A stretch of DNA of 64,000 nucleotides from Planctomycetota bacterium (GTDB lineage Bacteria > Planctomycetota > JAJSAM01), in contig JAJSAM010000042.1 in the NCBI GenBank assembly GCA_024274785.1, positions 1-64,000 on the forward strand, written 5' to 3'. The notes under the pieces are model-generated. The model was not told where the DNA came from, made no database searches, and worked only from the letters and a program-made list of their open reading frames with translations. Below, piece after piece: positions 25,873-35,470 of this stretch. The first letter of the stretch is position 1. Every line of letters starts with the position of its first letter. The position numbers and the translations under genes were made by a program.

Positions 25873-27557
25873 GCGGTCGAGCGGGACTCTTCGTGGCCGT
25901 CCTGTTGATCCTCTCGACCGGTCTGGTCTATCTCCCTTCCCTCACGGGTGGGTATGTCTACGATGACCATCGATTCGTCCGATTGAATCCGGCCGTCAAC
26001 GCGAGCGCCGGCCTGGCGAGCTACTTCACTGATCCGGCAACGCAGACTGCCGACAGTTCCTACGGAGGACTCTACCGGCCGATCCGGACCCTGTCGTTCC
26101 GGGTCGTCCGTCGTTTTTTCGAAGGTGCTCCAGGGCAGCGCATCTTCAGCTTGCTCTTGCACCTGGCGAACGGTTTTCTGCTCTTCCTGCTGCTCCGGCA
26201 GTTCCTCGGGCGGGAGACCGGATGGCCGCCGATTCTCGGGGCCCTCGCCTTTCTGTTGCACCCGTTGGCCACGGAGTCGGTGGCGTGGATCTCGAGCCGG
26301 GGTGACCTCCTGGCGATGACCGGGATCCTCGGAGGGCTCCTGTTCCATGGTTCGTCCCGGCGCGGCGCGCGACTGCTCTCACTGCTGTGCTTCGCCCTCG
26401 GGCTGCTCTCGAAGGAATCCGCCGTGGTCCTGCCGCTTCTGCTCGTCGTCGTGGACGGGTTTTCGGGGGGGCGTGCCCTGGTTCGTCGTCGCCTCGTTTC
26501 ATACCTGCCGTACCTGATCCTCCTCGGCCTTTACGTGGGGCTGCGCCTTGCGGTGCTCGACACCGGCCGTTTCGGTCAGGGGGAGGGCCTCGGCCTCTCC
26601 GGGGAAGGACTGCTGGCCTCGATGCTGGCGGGCGAGGCGTACTATGTTCTCGCTACTCTCTTCCCCTGGTGGCTCACCTTCGAACTGGACCTCGCGGCCG
26701 GTGCCGCGGCGGCGACGGTGGGGTTCTTTCTGGTCTTCACGTTGCTCGGCCTGGCGTTACTTCTTCGGAACTCGCTTCGTCCGGTCACTCTCGCGATCCT
26801 CTGGTTCCTGGCCGCTCTGCTTCCGGTGACCGTCCTGCAATTCGTCTTCCCGTTGAAGATCGAGGTGGCCAATCGTTTCGCCTACCCGGCACTCGCGGCG
26901 TTTAGCATCGTGCTGGCCTTTGCCTCGAACGGTCGTCGTCCCGCCTTCGCCCTGTCGGTGCTCGTGGTCGCCTCATTCATTCCGATGTCGGTGACTCGTG
27001 CCGGGGTCTGGCATGACGAAGGCTCGCTCTGGCGGGATGTCTTGAAGGCCCAGCCCGAGAACGGCCGAGCACTGTACGGTCAAGGTGTCTTCGAACTCGA
27101 GGGGGGCGACCCCGGAGCGGCCCGACATCATTTGCTCCGGGCCGCGGGCCGGTATCCCGGCGATCCGAAGCTCGCCACGTACCTCGGGCGGGCCTGCCGC
27201 GAACTCGCCTCTCGAGAGGTGCCGGGCTCTCCGGAGTTTCTCCGATACCTGACCGAGTCACGTTCCGCTTACCAGGCAGCGGTGGTGAGCTGGGCCCGGG
27301 GCGCCACCGCTGATCGGGCGATGTTCCGTGCTGCGGCCCTCGAGGCGTCCTGGCTCTCTTTCCTGGCCGGTGATCCGGATCTGGCGGCCAGGAATGCAAA
27401 GATCATGATCAAGGCGGATGGCGCCCTCGCGCCGAGCGCGCGAACCGTCCGGCATCTCCGGGAACTCGCCGGGTTCCTGACGCAGATGCGCTATCCGGAG
27501 CTGGCCTTTGCGCTCGAATGGAAAGCGGACGAATTGCAGGACCGAGGATCGAGATGA
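25869..27557 (+). CDS. Multi-pass GT-C glycosyltransferase of the TMTC/PMT type
   Basis: The TTG at 25869 overlaps the GT9 stop (TTGA), and its frame begins just before the first membrane helix, so it is the likely start. About 9-11 hydrophobic segments cover residues 5-385. The first periplasmic loop has the acidic pair in YVYDDHRFV, then HPLATESVAWISSRGDLLAM and LLSKESAVVLPLLL, signatures of O-mannosyltransferase-like TMTC proteins, which use polyprenyl-phosphate sugars. The C-terminal 170 residues contain two or three TPR-like repeats (GRALYGQGVFELEGGDPGAA). It ends overlapping the second radical SAM gene by 4 nt. Confidence 0.82.
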   Translation: MSGRAGLFVAVLLILSTGLVYLPSLTGGYVYDDHRFVRLNPAVNASAGLASYFTDPATQTADSSYGGLYRPIRTLSFRVVRRFFEGAPGQRIFSLLLHLANGFLLFLLLRQFLGRETGWPPILGALAFLLHPLATESVAWISSRGDLLAMTGILGGLLFHGSSRRGARLLSLLCFALGLLSKESAVVLPLLLVVVDGFSGGRALVRRRLVSYLPYLILLGLYVGLRLAVLDTGRFGQGEGLGLSGEGLLASMLAGEAYYVLATLFPWWLTFELDLAAGAAAATVGFFLVFTLLGLALLLRNSLRPVTLAILWFLAALLPVTVLQFVFPLKIEVANRFAYPALAAFSIVLAFASNGRRPAFALSVLVVASFIPMSVTRAGVWHDEGSLWRDVLKAQPENGRALYGQGVFELEGGDPGAARHHLLRAAGRYPGDPKLATYLGRACRELASREVPGSPEFLRYLTESRSAYQAAVVSWARGATADRAMFRAAALEASWLSFLAGDPDLAARNAKIMIKADGALAPSARTVRHLRELAGFLTQMRYPELAFALEWKADELQDRGSR

Positions 27558-28612
27558 AGAAACTGAAGAGGCTCATTGGCCTGGGATCACGGATCGCTCT
27601 CAGCAACATCCGGCGTTCGCCGATGCCGTTCAAGCTGACCTTCATCCTGACCTACCGCTGTGACTGCCGCTGTCAGATGTGCAATATCTGGAAACGGAAG
27701 GTCGAGAACGAGATGACCGCGGAGGAGATCGAGCGGTTCTTTTGCAGGAACCGCGGTTTTGCCTGGGTGAACCTCTCCGGGGGCGAGATCTTCACGCGTC
27801 CGGACCTCCCGGACATCGCCCGCTCCGTGGTTGCCAGAAACCCCGATCTCTACCTCGTGGATTTCCCGACCACCGGGCAGCGGACCGACAAGATCGTACC
27901 CGGTGTCGAGGAGTTCCTGAGGCTCGACCCGCCGCGAATGCTGGTGACGATCTCCCTCGACGGCGCCGGCAGGAAGCACGATGAGGTGCGTCGGCGGAAG
28001 AACGCCTTCGAGAATGTCATTGCCACCTACGAAGCTCTGCGGGGCCTGAAGGCGAAGAATCTGGGTGTCTTCTTCGGGGTGACCCTCTCCCGATTCAACA
28101 AGGGGGAGTTGTTCGAAATCTACCGGGCCGTGAAGGAGCGGTTGCCCTTCGTGACCTACCGGGACTTCCACGTCAACCTCGCCCAGGAGTCCGCGCATTA
28201 TTACCAGAACCTCGGCATGGGCGTTCCGAAGGAGGAAGACGCGCTGCGGGACATGGATGCGTTTCTCGCGAGGAAGGGCTTCGCCGTCCACCCGGTGGCC
28301 TGGCTCGAGGCCACGTACCAGCGACTCCTCCGCCGTTTCTACCGAACCGGCCGTTCCCCGCTTCCGTGCAAGGCCCTCTCGTCGAGCATCTTCGTGGACC
28401 CCCACTGGACTCTCTACCCCTGCTCCATGTGGGACGCACCCCTCGGTAACCTCCGCGATACGGACTTCGACCTCGGACCCATCTGGAATTCCGTGAAGAC
28501 GCGTGAAACCCGGGACGAGATCCTCGAAGAGAAGTGCCCGCATTGCTGGACACCCTGCGAGGCGTATCAGACGGTGCTTGGCAACCTGCCGAGGGCGCTG
28601 CGGCTTCGGTGA
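27554..28612 (+). CDS. Radical SAM protein, SPASM-type
   Basis: The ATG at 27554 overlaps the upstream stop (ATGA). The cluster motif is CDCRCQMCNIW at about residues 36-46, followed by VNLSGGEIFTRPDL for SAM binding. A C-terminal set CKALSSSIFVDPHWTLYPC and CPHCWTPCEA could hold an auxiliary cluster. The CxMCNIW form is frequent among radical SAM proteins of polysaccharide and lipid gene clusters. With 352 residues it is the last gene of the operon; rpiB follows after 60 nt. Confidence 0.88.
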   Translation: MKKLKRLIGLGSRIALSNIRRSPMPFKLTFILTYRCDCRCQMCNIWKRKVENEMTAEEIERFFCRNRGFAWVNLSGGEIFTRPDLPDIARSVVARNPDLYLVDFPTTGQRTDKIVPGVEEFLRLDPPRMLVTISLDGAGRKHDEVRRRKNAFENVIATYEALRGLKAKNLGVFFGVTLSRFNKGELFEIYRAVKERLPFVTYRDFHVNLAQESAHYYQNLGMGVPKEEDALRDMDAFLARKGFAVHPVAWLEATYQRLLRRFYRTGRSPLPCKALSSSIFVDPHWTLYPCSMWDAPLGNLRDTDFDLGPIWNSVKTRETRDEILEEKCPHCWTPCEAYQTVLGNLPRALRLR

Positions 28613-28672
28613 TGGGCGGCCGGGGTTCCGCCGATGTTGCGTCCGTCGGATCTGCGATGGAAAATCGGGTCC

Positions 28673-29113
28673 ATGAAAATCTCCATCGCTTCAGACCATG
28701 CCGGGTTCGCCTACAAGGAAGAGCTGAAGAAGTTCCTCGAGAAACTGGGGCACACCGTCTCGGACTTCGGGACCGACTCCGAGGAGTCCTGCGACTATCC
28801 GCAGTTCATTCGCCCCGCCGCCGATGCCGTTTCGGCCGGGGATTGTGAACGCGGGATCGTGCTCGGCGGATCGGGGAATGGGGAGGCCATGGCCGCGAAT
28901 CGGGTCCGGGGCGTCCGCTGCGCGCTCTGCTGGGACGCCACGACCGCGCGCCTTTCCCGGGAGCACAACGACGCGAACATGATCTCTCTCGGGCAACGCC
29001 TGATCACCCTCGACATGGCGAAGGAGATCGTCTCGATCTGGCTCACCACCGAATTCGAGGGCGGGCGGCATACCCGTCGGATCGCACAGATCGACGATCT
29101 TTCTGCGCGCTGA
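28673..29113 (+). CDS. rpiB: Ribose-5-phosphate isomerase B / sugar-phosphate isomerase RpiB-LacAB
   Basis: MKISIASDHAGFAYKEELK is the classical N-terminus. GIVLGGSGNGEAMAANRVRGVRCALC contains the substrate loop, with Ser in the position that many enzymes fill with Cys or Thr, followed by HNDANMISLGQR. The 146-residue protein interconverts ribose-5- and ribulose-5-phosphate. The start is the first ATG with the family motif. It may be transcribed from TTGCGT-N17-GAAAAT ending 7 nt before the ATG, a weak leaderless-type promoter. Confidence 0.92.
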   Translation: MKISIASDHAGFAYKEELKKFLEKLGHTVSDFGTDSEESCDYPQFIRPAADAVSAGDCERGIVLGGSGNGEAMAANRVRGVRCALCWDATTARLSREHNDANMISLGQRLITLDMAKEIVSIWLTTEFEGGRHTRRIAQIDDLSAR

Positions 29114-29125
29114 GAGCATCTCGGC

Positions 29126-29131
29126 TAATCT
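29126..29131 (+). promoter_or_regulatory. -10 box of a probable leaderless promoter (kinase gene)
   Basis: TAATCT ends 7 nt before the GTG start at 29139, with no Shine-Dalgarno and no good -35 box. Confidence 0.4.
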
Positions 29132-29138
29132 CTCGACC

Positions 29139-32100
29139 GTGAGCATTTCGGTCGGAGACATCCTCGATGAGCGGTACCAGGTCCTCGCGGTCCACCCCGG
29201 AGGGATGGGGGTGGTGTACATTCTCGAGGATCAGGACTCCGGAGAGATCCACGCCGCCAAGACGGTCAAGGAGGATCTGCGGGAAGATGCCCGCGTGAGC
29301 CGGAGGTTCGAGCGCGAGGTCCACACCTGGGTCCGCCTGGGGAAACACGAACACCTCGTGCAGGCGTTGTTCGTCCGGGAGGTCGTCGGGCTGCCGTTCC
29401 TCTTCCTCGAGTTCATCGACGGTCCCACCCTGGCGGAGGTCATCAAGGCGGATGCGCCGTTCTTTCCGCTGCAAGCCGTGGACTTTGCCATCCAGGCTTC
29501 CCGAGGGCTGATCCACGCTCAGGAGACACCGATCGGCAGTGACGGCCGGGGGGTGATTCACCGGGATGTGAAGCCCGAGAACCTGTTCGTGGCTCGCGAC
29601 CGGACGGTGAAGGTCTCCGACCTCGGCATCGCGAGGGTCCTCGCCGGCGATCTCGAGTCCACCGCCGAAGGCATCGGGATGGGGACGCCGTTCTATGTGT
29701 CCCCCGAGCAGTTGAAAGGCAGTCGGGACATCGACGGCCGCGCCGACCTCTACTCTCTCGGCGCCGTGCTCTACCAGATGCTGACCGGCGAGATTCCCCT
29801 CCGTTCCGAGTCGCTCGAGACCCAGATCTACCAGATCCTCAAGAAAGTGCCGGAGCCGCCGTCCACCCTGAATCCCGCGGTGTCATCCGGGCTGGACCGC
29901 ATTGTGATGCAGTGCCTTGAAAAGGATCCCGCGGATCGGTACATGAGCTTTCGGGCGCTCACGAATGACCTTCAGGTTCTCCTCGATGCCGGGGCGACGG
30001 CCGAGGATCCACCTCCCGGGGCGGTGTGCGGGGGCTGCGGATATGCCTCCGCACGCATCCCGGAGTCCTGTCCGGTGTGCGGTCTGGGAGTGACGCCGGG
30101 AGGAACATTCCATCCTCGGGCCGCAGTCGATCGCGGTGATCAGCTTGCCGCTCCCGCCCGGATCTCGATCGCCACGGTTCAGGCATCACCCCGCACGGTT
30201 CGGGTCGGCGAGGAACTCGCGGTCACGGTGCTGGTCGTCAATCAGTCCGGGCAACGGATCCGGCCGTGCGAAATGGTCCTGCCCATTCCCGATCTCGACA
30301 TGTTCCGGTTCGTCGAGTCCGAGGACGTGTGGCGGGGAGAGGTTCCGCCGACACTGCCGGGCCATCCGTTCCGTATTCAGTATTCGCTGGTGCCCCTCCG
30401 GGAAGGTGTCTTCGACCTTCCCCCGCCGCTCATCCGCTATGGGGAGGGGCTCGGAACTACCGCCTGCGGGCCCGGAGTGAGCTTCAAGGTCACGTTCAAC
30501 TATCGCCTGCCGATGGTCGGGCGGGATGCGGACCGGCGGGCCCTGCTGTCGTTTGCCAGGAGGAACAGCGCCGGATTCGCGCTGGTCAGCGGGGATTCCG
30601 GTTCGGGTCGATCACGGATCCTCCGTGAGGTCGGTGAGGAACTCGCCGCCGGGGGGAACACCGTTCTGATCGGGAAGGCGCTGGAGAGGGCGAACGAGCC
30701 CCAGAAGGTCTTTCACGATATCGCGCGGCAAATCTTCGGTGTCCGCAGCGCGGCGCTGAATGCCAGCAGTTCCATGGCTCGCGTCATCGATCGTCTGGAT
30801 CCCCTCGTCGGGTACGACCCGGCGATGGCCGGTTTCTTCGCGGCGTTTCTGCGAGGTGCGGAACTGCCGGAGTCCCAGCTCCGGATGCGCGGCTATCTGT
30901 GGTACCGGCTCCTCTCCGCCCTGGCCGTGAAACGGCCGGTGGTGCTGGTCCTTTCCGACCTGCATTGGGGGGATGAGGACTCCGTTGACCTGGTGGAGAC
31001 TCTCGTGCGCCGGGCGGCCGATGACGAAGTTCCTCTCACGGTCATCGCCGGCTGCCTGCGCACCGACCCGGACGACGGTACGAAACGTCGCATCGCCCGG
31101 CTCGGAAAACGGTTGAATGCGATGTCCGCCAGTCCGGGACTCACGCTCCGGGTGTCGTTGGCGCGGCTCACGGAGGACGAGGTCGGACAACTTCTCGATT
31201 ACGTCTTCCCGGGCAACACCCTCGCCGAGGACCACCCCTGGCTGCTCGTTGCCCTGACCAGGCAGTCCGGAGGGAATCCCTTCCACGTCGTACAGATTCT
31301 GAAGCAGCTTCGGGAGGCGCGGGACGAGGCCGGGGAACCCCTGGTGTCCGCGGAGGGCGGGGACTGGACACTTCGCTCCGAGGTCACCGAAGATCGATTG
31401 GGCGAGTGGATCCCGGAGGAGGTGGAAGACATGGTCCGGGCCATGGTCACGCCGCTGTCCGGACCGGTGCGCGATGTGCTCGAACGGGCCTCCGTCATCG
31501 GCGAGGAATTCGAGGTCTCCATCCTCGAGGAGATTGCTCCGGATCCGGACGACCTCGACGCGAGCCTCCTCTCGCTCGAGCAGGCGGATCTGATCCGCAT
31601 GAGAGGGCGGCGCGGAGAGCTGTTTTGCTTCAGGAGTTCGCAGGTTCCGCGGATCGTGGAACGGCTGCTGCTCGAGCGTTCCCCCCGAACCCATGCCCGG
31701 CTCCACCGCCAGGTGGCCGGGGCGCTGAAGCGGCTGCTCAGCAAGCGCGAACTCCGGCGCTCCGCACATCGCTATGCCCGGCATCTGAGCATGGCCGGCG
31801 AGCGTGACCGGGCGTTCCGGTGGCTCGTGATCAGCGCCGAGACGGCCGTGAAGCAGCAGCTCTACCTGCGCGCGGATGCGGTGCTCTCCCGTGCCGCGGA
31901 GCTTCTCTCCGAGGGGGTCCAGGCGGGTCGGAAAGTGAGGGGGACCTATGCTTTTTTGCGGGGCGAAGTGTCGCGGGTGACCGGGGAACTGGACGACGCC
32001 CTCGAGGCGTTTGAGCAGGCCACGGAGAGCCTTCGCGGTCCGCACAGTCGGGAGATCCTGGCGCGGACCATGAGCAGCACCGGACGGATCCACGAGACCC

Positions 32101-33404
32101 GCGGCGAGATCGACCAGGCGCTGGCTTGCTTCCAGTTCGCGGCTCGGATCCAGGACGAGATCGGTGACCGGGCCGGCCTGGCGCTCTGCCTGGGGGACGT
32201 CGGCGCGGTTCAGGTGCAGATGGGGGACGAGGAAGCCGCGCGGGTTTCTTTCAACCGGGCCGAACACCTGGCTGAAGAATCCGGTGATCCCCGGGCCCGC
32301 GCGGACACGCTGGACCGGGTGGCGGCATTCGAAATGCGTCGGGGGGAGTGGGGGCGGGCCGAGCGGATTTACCGGGAGACCCTCGACATCTGGGAGCGGA
32401 TCGGGGACCGGCTCGGAACCGCGCAAGCCCTGAATGGCCTCGGCAACGTGAGCCTCCGTCGCGGGCGTCTCGACGAGGCCCGGGCCTGCTATCAGCGGGC
32501 GATCGAGCTTCGTCGCGAGGTGGGCGACCGGGAAGGCACGGCCAACCTGCTCAGCAATCTGGGGGTTATCTACGATCGCCTGGGGCTCTTCGATGAGTCG
32601 CTCCGCAGCTACCGTCGCAGCGCCGAGGCTCATCGCGCCATGGGCAGCCGGCGCGGTCTGGCCCTGGTGCTGAATAACATCGGCGTGGTCAACCTGGCTC
32701 GCGGCGACGTAACTCTGGCCACGGAGCGGTTCGAGGAAGCCCTGTCGATCCGGCGGCGGATCGGGGACCCCGACCGCGTGGGCTCGGTTCTCGTGAATCT
32801 CGCCGAAGCATACATTGCCGCCGGACGACTCGACGACGCCGAAAAGGCCCTCGACGAGGCGCATGCGTCTCTCCTCTGCGCCGAGGATGCGGTGGAACTC
32901 GCCGGTGTGTTCGTCGCTCGCGCGGCGCTCATGCTGCGTCGAGGGGATCTCCCGCAGGCCCGGCGCGAGTTGGAACGGGGATTTCTGGAGGAGAACCCGG
33001 ATCCGCTGACGAAGAGCGATTTGCATCTTCGCATGGCGGAGCTTCTGATCGCGCAGTCCGAGATCGAGGGCGCGCTGGCGAGTGCCGGCCGCGCACTGGC
33101 CCTGGCCGGCGAAGGCGGCGACCGCCAGGCGCTCGCGCGTGTGCAGCGCGTCCGCGGCGAGGCGCTCACGAAGAGCGGTCGGCCGGACGAGGCCCTCGAG
33201 GCCCTGGCCCAGGCGGAGCGCCTTCTTCGGCACACCAGCGGACCCGAACTGGCCCGCGTCTACCGGGGGCGTGCGGAGGCCTTGAAGGAGATTGATCCGG
33301 CCGGTTCCCGTGAAGTGTTGATGCGTGCGCGGGGGCTCCTCGACGCCCTGGCAGCCCGGGGGGCGGCGCTCGATGAGTTTCGCGATCCGGCCGATCCGGT
33401 GTGA
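29139..33404 (+). CDS. Ser/Thr protein kinase with zinc ribbon, STAND-type ATPase and TPR repeats
   Basis: The 1421-residue protein starts with a Hanks-type kinase: glycine loop HPGGMGVVY near 20, Lys in HAAKTVK, HRDVKPENLF near 142 and DLG in place of DFG near 162, ending near 285. A zinc ribbon (CGGCG and CPVCG) lies at about 297-315, followed by a beta-rich Ig-like segment (340-450). A STAND/AAA ATPase begins near 460 with GDSGSGRSR, where the Walker A Lys is Arg, and Walker B VLVLSDLHWGDEDS. From about 900 to 1400 come at least nine TPRs (GRLDEARACYQRAIELRREVGDRE-type spacing, shown as GLGNVSLRRGRLDEA). No membrane helix is visible. Likely a cytosolic signalling hub. Confidence 0.9.
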   Translation: MSISVGDILDERYQVLAVHPGGMGVVYILEDQDSGEIHAAKTVKEDLREDARVSRRFEREVHTWVRLGKHEHLVQALFVREVVGLPFLFLEFIDGPTLAEVIKADAPFFPLQAVDFAIQASRGLIHAQETPIGSDGRGVIHRDVKPENLFVARDRTVKVSDLGIARVLAGDLESTAEGIGMGTPFYVSPEQLKGSRDIDGRADLYSLGAVLYQMLTGEIPLRSESLETQIYQILKKVPEPPSTLNPAVSSGLDRIVMQCLEKDPADRYMSFRALTNDLQVLLDAGATAEDPPPGAVCGGCGYASARIPESCPVCGLGVTPGGTFHPRAAVDRGDQLAAPARISIATVQASPRTVRVGEELAVTVLVVNQSGQRIRPCEMVLPIPDLDMFRFVESEDVWRGEVPPTLPGHPFRIQYSLVPLREGVFDLPPPLIRYGEGLGTTACGPGVSFKVTFNYRLPMVGRDADRRALLSFARRNSAGFALVSGDSGSGRSRILREVGEELAAGGNTVLIGKALERANEPQKVFHDIARQIFGVRSAALNASSSMARVIDRLDPLVGYDPAMAGFFAAFLRGAELPESQLRMRGYLWYRLLSALAVKRPVVLVLSDLHWGDEDSVDLVETLVRRAADDEVPLTVIAGCLRTDPDDGTKRRIARLGKRLNAMSASPGLTLRVSLARLTEDEVGQLLDYVFPGNTLAEDHPWLLVALTRQSGGNPFHVVQILKQLREARDEAGEPLVSAEGGDWTLRSEVTEDRLGEWIPEEVEDMVRAMVTPLSGPVRDVLERASVIGEEFEVSILEEIAPDPDDLDASLLSLEQADLIRMRGRRGELFCFRSSQVPRIVERLLLERSPRTHARLHRQVAGALKRLLSKRELRRSAHRYARHLSMAGERDRAFRWLVISAETAVKQQLYLRADAVLSRAAELLSEGVQAGRKVRGTYAFLRGEVSRVTGELDDALEAFEQATESLRGPHSREILARTMSSTGRIHETRGEIDQALACFQFAARIQDEIGDRAGLALCLGDVGAVQVQMGDEEAARVSFNRAEHLAEESGDPRARADTLDRVAAFEMRRGEWGRAERIYRETLDIWERIGDRLGTAQALNGLGNVSLRRGRLDEARACYQRAIELRREVGDREGTANLLSNLGVIYDRLGLFDESLRSYRRSAEAHRAMGSRRGLALVLNNIGVVNLARGDVTLATERFEEALSIRRRIGDPDRVGSVLVNLAEAYIAAGRLDDAEKALDEAHASLLCAEDAVELAGVFVARAALMLRRGDLPQARRELERGFLEENPDPLTKSDLHLRMAELLIAQSEIEGALASAGRALALAGEGGDRQALARVQRVRGEALTKSGRPDEALEALAQAERLLRHTSGPELARVYRGRAEALKEIDPAGSREVLMRARGLLDALAARGAALDEFRDPADPV

Positions 33405-33621
33405 AAACTCGAGTCGGTGGCGCCTGGGGCTCGCCTGGAAAGAAGTGCGACCGTTGCCCCGGGAGCGCCGCCTGGCCCGAGAAAGCAAGGCGCGAGGAGG
33501 GCGCAACCTCACTGGTTTCAACCGACGAGCAACAAAGCGTAGCGGGATGCAGAGGCCCTCGAACGCATCAGCTCTTTCCAGACGGGACTTCTGCCCCTGG
33601 TGGGGTGCGCCCTCGCACTCG

Positions 33622-33650
33622 TTGACAGCCGTATCGGCCTTTCCTAGACT
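33622..33650 (+). promoter_or_regulatory. Strong sigma-70 promoter, leaderless, for the partner-switching operon
   Basis: A perfect TTGACA at 33622-33627, a 17-nt spacer and TAGACT at 33645-33650. Only 8 nt separate the -10 box from the ATG at 33659, so the transcript should start at or within a base or two of the start codon. Confidence 0.75.
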
Positions 33651-33658
33651 GGCCTTCC

Positions 33659-34111
33659 ATGCCCGAGGAGAGGTTGAAACCCCCGCCGATAGAGATTGGG
33701 CTTCGCCTGCCCAATCTCATGTTCCTCACCCGGCCCTGCCGGGAGTTCGTATCCCACACCTTGAAGTCACAGGGATTCGCGCCGGAACAGATCGATGAAA
33801 TCGCCCTGGTCTGCACCGAGGTCGTTCAGAACTCGTTCGAACACGCTTCGGACAAGGAATGGCATACGGTCGAAATCGACATGCTGATCGACGAGGAGAA
33901 GTGGGTGTTCACCATCCGGGACGAGGGAAAAGGGCGACTGCAGCAGGAGGATTTCGACTTCGCGGGAAAGGGACCGCCGTCCGGATTTCACGATCGTGGC
34001 CGCGGGACGTTTCTGATCGCCAGCTTTTCCGACAAGGTTGTGGTTCGCGATGCGCCGAATGGCGGCACCGAGGTCGAGATCACGAAGTATCGAAAGGCTG
34101 CTGATCAGTGA
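33659..34111 (+). CDS. RsbW-like anti-sigma factor / serine kinase
   Basis: This 150-residue GHKL ATPase has the N box EIALVCTEVVQNSFEHAS, G1 IRDEGKG and G2 GFHDRGRGTFLIASFSD. In partner switching such proteins phosphorylate a STAS antagonist and bind a sigma factor or other target. The next two genes are a PP2C phosphatase (4-nt GTGA overlap) and a STAS protein, making a complete kinase-phosphatase-antagonist set. No sigma factor gene is adjacent, so the output target is unknown. Confidence 0.88.
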   Translation: MPEERLKPPPIEIGLRLPNLMFLTRPCREFVSHTLKSQGFAPEQIDEIALVCTEVVQNSFEHASDKEWHTVEIDMLIDEEKWVFTIRDEGKGRLQQEDFDFAGKGPPSGFHDRGRGTFLIASFSDKVVVRDAPNGGTEVEITKYRKAADQ

Positions 34112-35460
34112 CGGGATTTGCGCAGAGCCGGCCCGGCGATACTTTCGCCGGCTTCCTGACCGGAGAGTCCGGGCGCGATCAGAGGAATATCGACATCCTC
34201 CTCGATACGATCGCCGAGGTCAGCACCACCATCGACCTCGACGAGTTGCTCATGTCGGTGGTGGACAAGACGCTGGAGTTCACCCGGGCCGAGCGGGGCA
34301 TTCTCATGCTCTTCGACGGCCGGGACGCTGAAGACGAGCCGGTGCTGCGGGTCCGGGTCGCGAGTGACTCGCTGCGTCGCGAGCTCCCGGGAGACACGGT
34401 CTACAGCCGTTCCGTCCCGCAGAAGGTCGCTCGGGAGGGCGAGGCGCTCTGTCTGATCGACGCCGCCAGCGCTACCGAAGCCGCCCTCGGCCAGTCCATC
34501 GTGGACCTCCGGCTTCTGACCGTCATGTGTGTTCCCCTGAAGGTCAAGGACAAGACCATCGGCGTGCTGTACGTGGACAGCAAGGCCTCGTCACGCGAGT
34601 TCACCGACTCGGACCTGATGCTCTTCAAGGCCCTGTCCTTCCAACTCGCCATCGCGATCGAAAACGCGCGGCTGGTCAACGAGGCCCTGGAGGCGGAGCG
34701 TCTCCAGCAGAGTCTGCTGCTCGCCCGGGATATCCAGAAGAGCCTGCTTCCGCCGGGGGAACTGACGCTGCCGGGGTTCGACATCTACGGGTTGTCGCGG
34801 TCCTGTGACGAGACGGGCGGGGACTATTTCGACTACATTCGGGTCCGGGACGGGCATGTGGGGCTGGTGGTGGGAGATGTCTCCGGACACGGCATCTCGG
34901 CGGCCCTCTACATGGCTACCGCCAGGGCGCTGACGCGGGCGTTCGCCTCCACCGAGCCGGACCTGGCGAGGGTCTTTCACGCGTTGAACAACTCGCTCGA
35001 GCGCGACATGGGAACCGGGCGGTTCATGACCATGTTCTACGGGGATCTGGATGTCGCCGAGCGGACGGTCCGTTACGTCCGCGCGGGACACAACGAGCCT
35101 CTCCTGTTCCACGGGGACACCGGGGAGTTCGAGGAACTCCGGGCGCCGGGCATGGCCCTCGGGTTCGTGCGGGACTACGATTTCGAACTGGCCGGGCCGG
35201 TCACGATCAAGCCCGGTGACAGCCTGATCCTCTACACGGATGGAATTCCGGAGGCACGGGACGCCTCGGGTGAGCAGTACGGCATGGAACGTTTCCAGGA
35301 GATCCTCGCCGCCTGGCGCAGTCGCCCCGCGCGGGAAATTGTGGATCGCGTCGTCCGCGAGGTCGCCGATTACACCGGCTCGGAAGTGTTCGAGGATGAC
35401 CTCACCCTGATCGTCGCAAAGGCAACCGGCGATGGGCCCGCCTCACCGGATCACTTCTGA
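34108..35460 (+). CDS. GAF-domain PP2C (SpoIIE/RsbU-type) serine phosphatase
   Basis: The GTG start overlaps the previous stop. Residues about 30-185 form a GAF sensor domain (DLDELLMSVVDKTLEFTRAERG; VPLKVKDKTIGVLYVDS in two blocks), and a short coiled coil links to the phosphatase. Residues about 210-445 form the PP2C domain with metal Asp in DETGGDYFDY, VVGDVSGHGISAAL, LYTDGIPEA and EDDLTLIVAK. It should dephosphorylate the downstream STAS protein in response to a small ligand or redox signal bound by GAF. Length is 450 residues. Confidence 0.92.
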   Translation: MTGFAQSRPGDTFAGFLTGESGRDQRNIDILLDTIAEVSTTIDLDELLMSVVDKTLEFTRAERGILMLFDGRDAEDEPVLRVRVASDSLRRELPGDTVYSRSVPQKVAREGEALCLIDAASATEAALGQSIVDLRLLTVMCVPLKVKDKTIGVLYVDSKASSREFTDSDLMLFKALSFQLAIAIENARLVNEALEAERLQQSLLLARDIQKSLLPPGELTLPGFDIYGLSRSCDETGGDYFDYIRVRDGHVGLVVGDVSGHGISAALYMATARALTRAFASTEPDLARVFHALNNSLERDMGTGRFMTMFYGDLDVAERTVRYVRAGHNEPLLFHGDTGEFEELRAPGMALGFVRDYDFELAGPVTIKPGDSLILYTDGIPEARDASGEQYGMERFQEILAAWRSRPAREIVDRVVREVADYTGSEVFEDDLTLIVAKATGDGPASPDHF

Positions 35461-35470
35461 GGGCAAGCGC

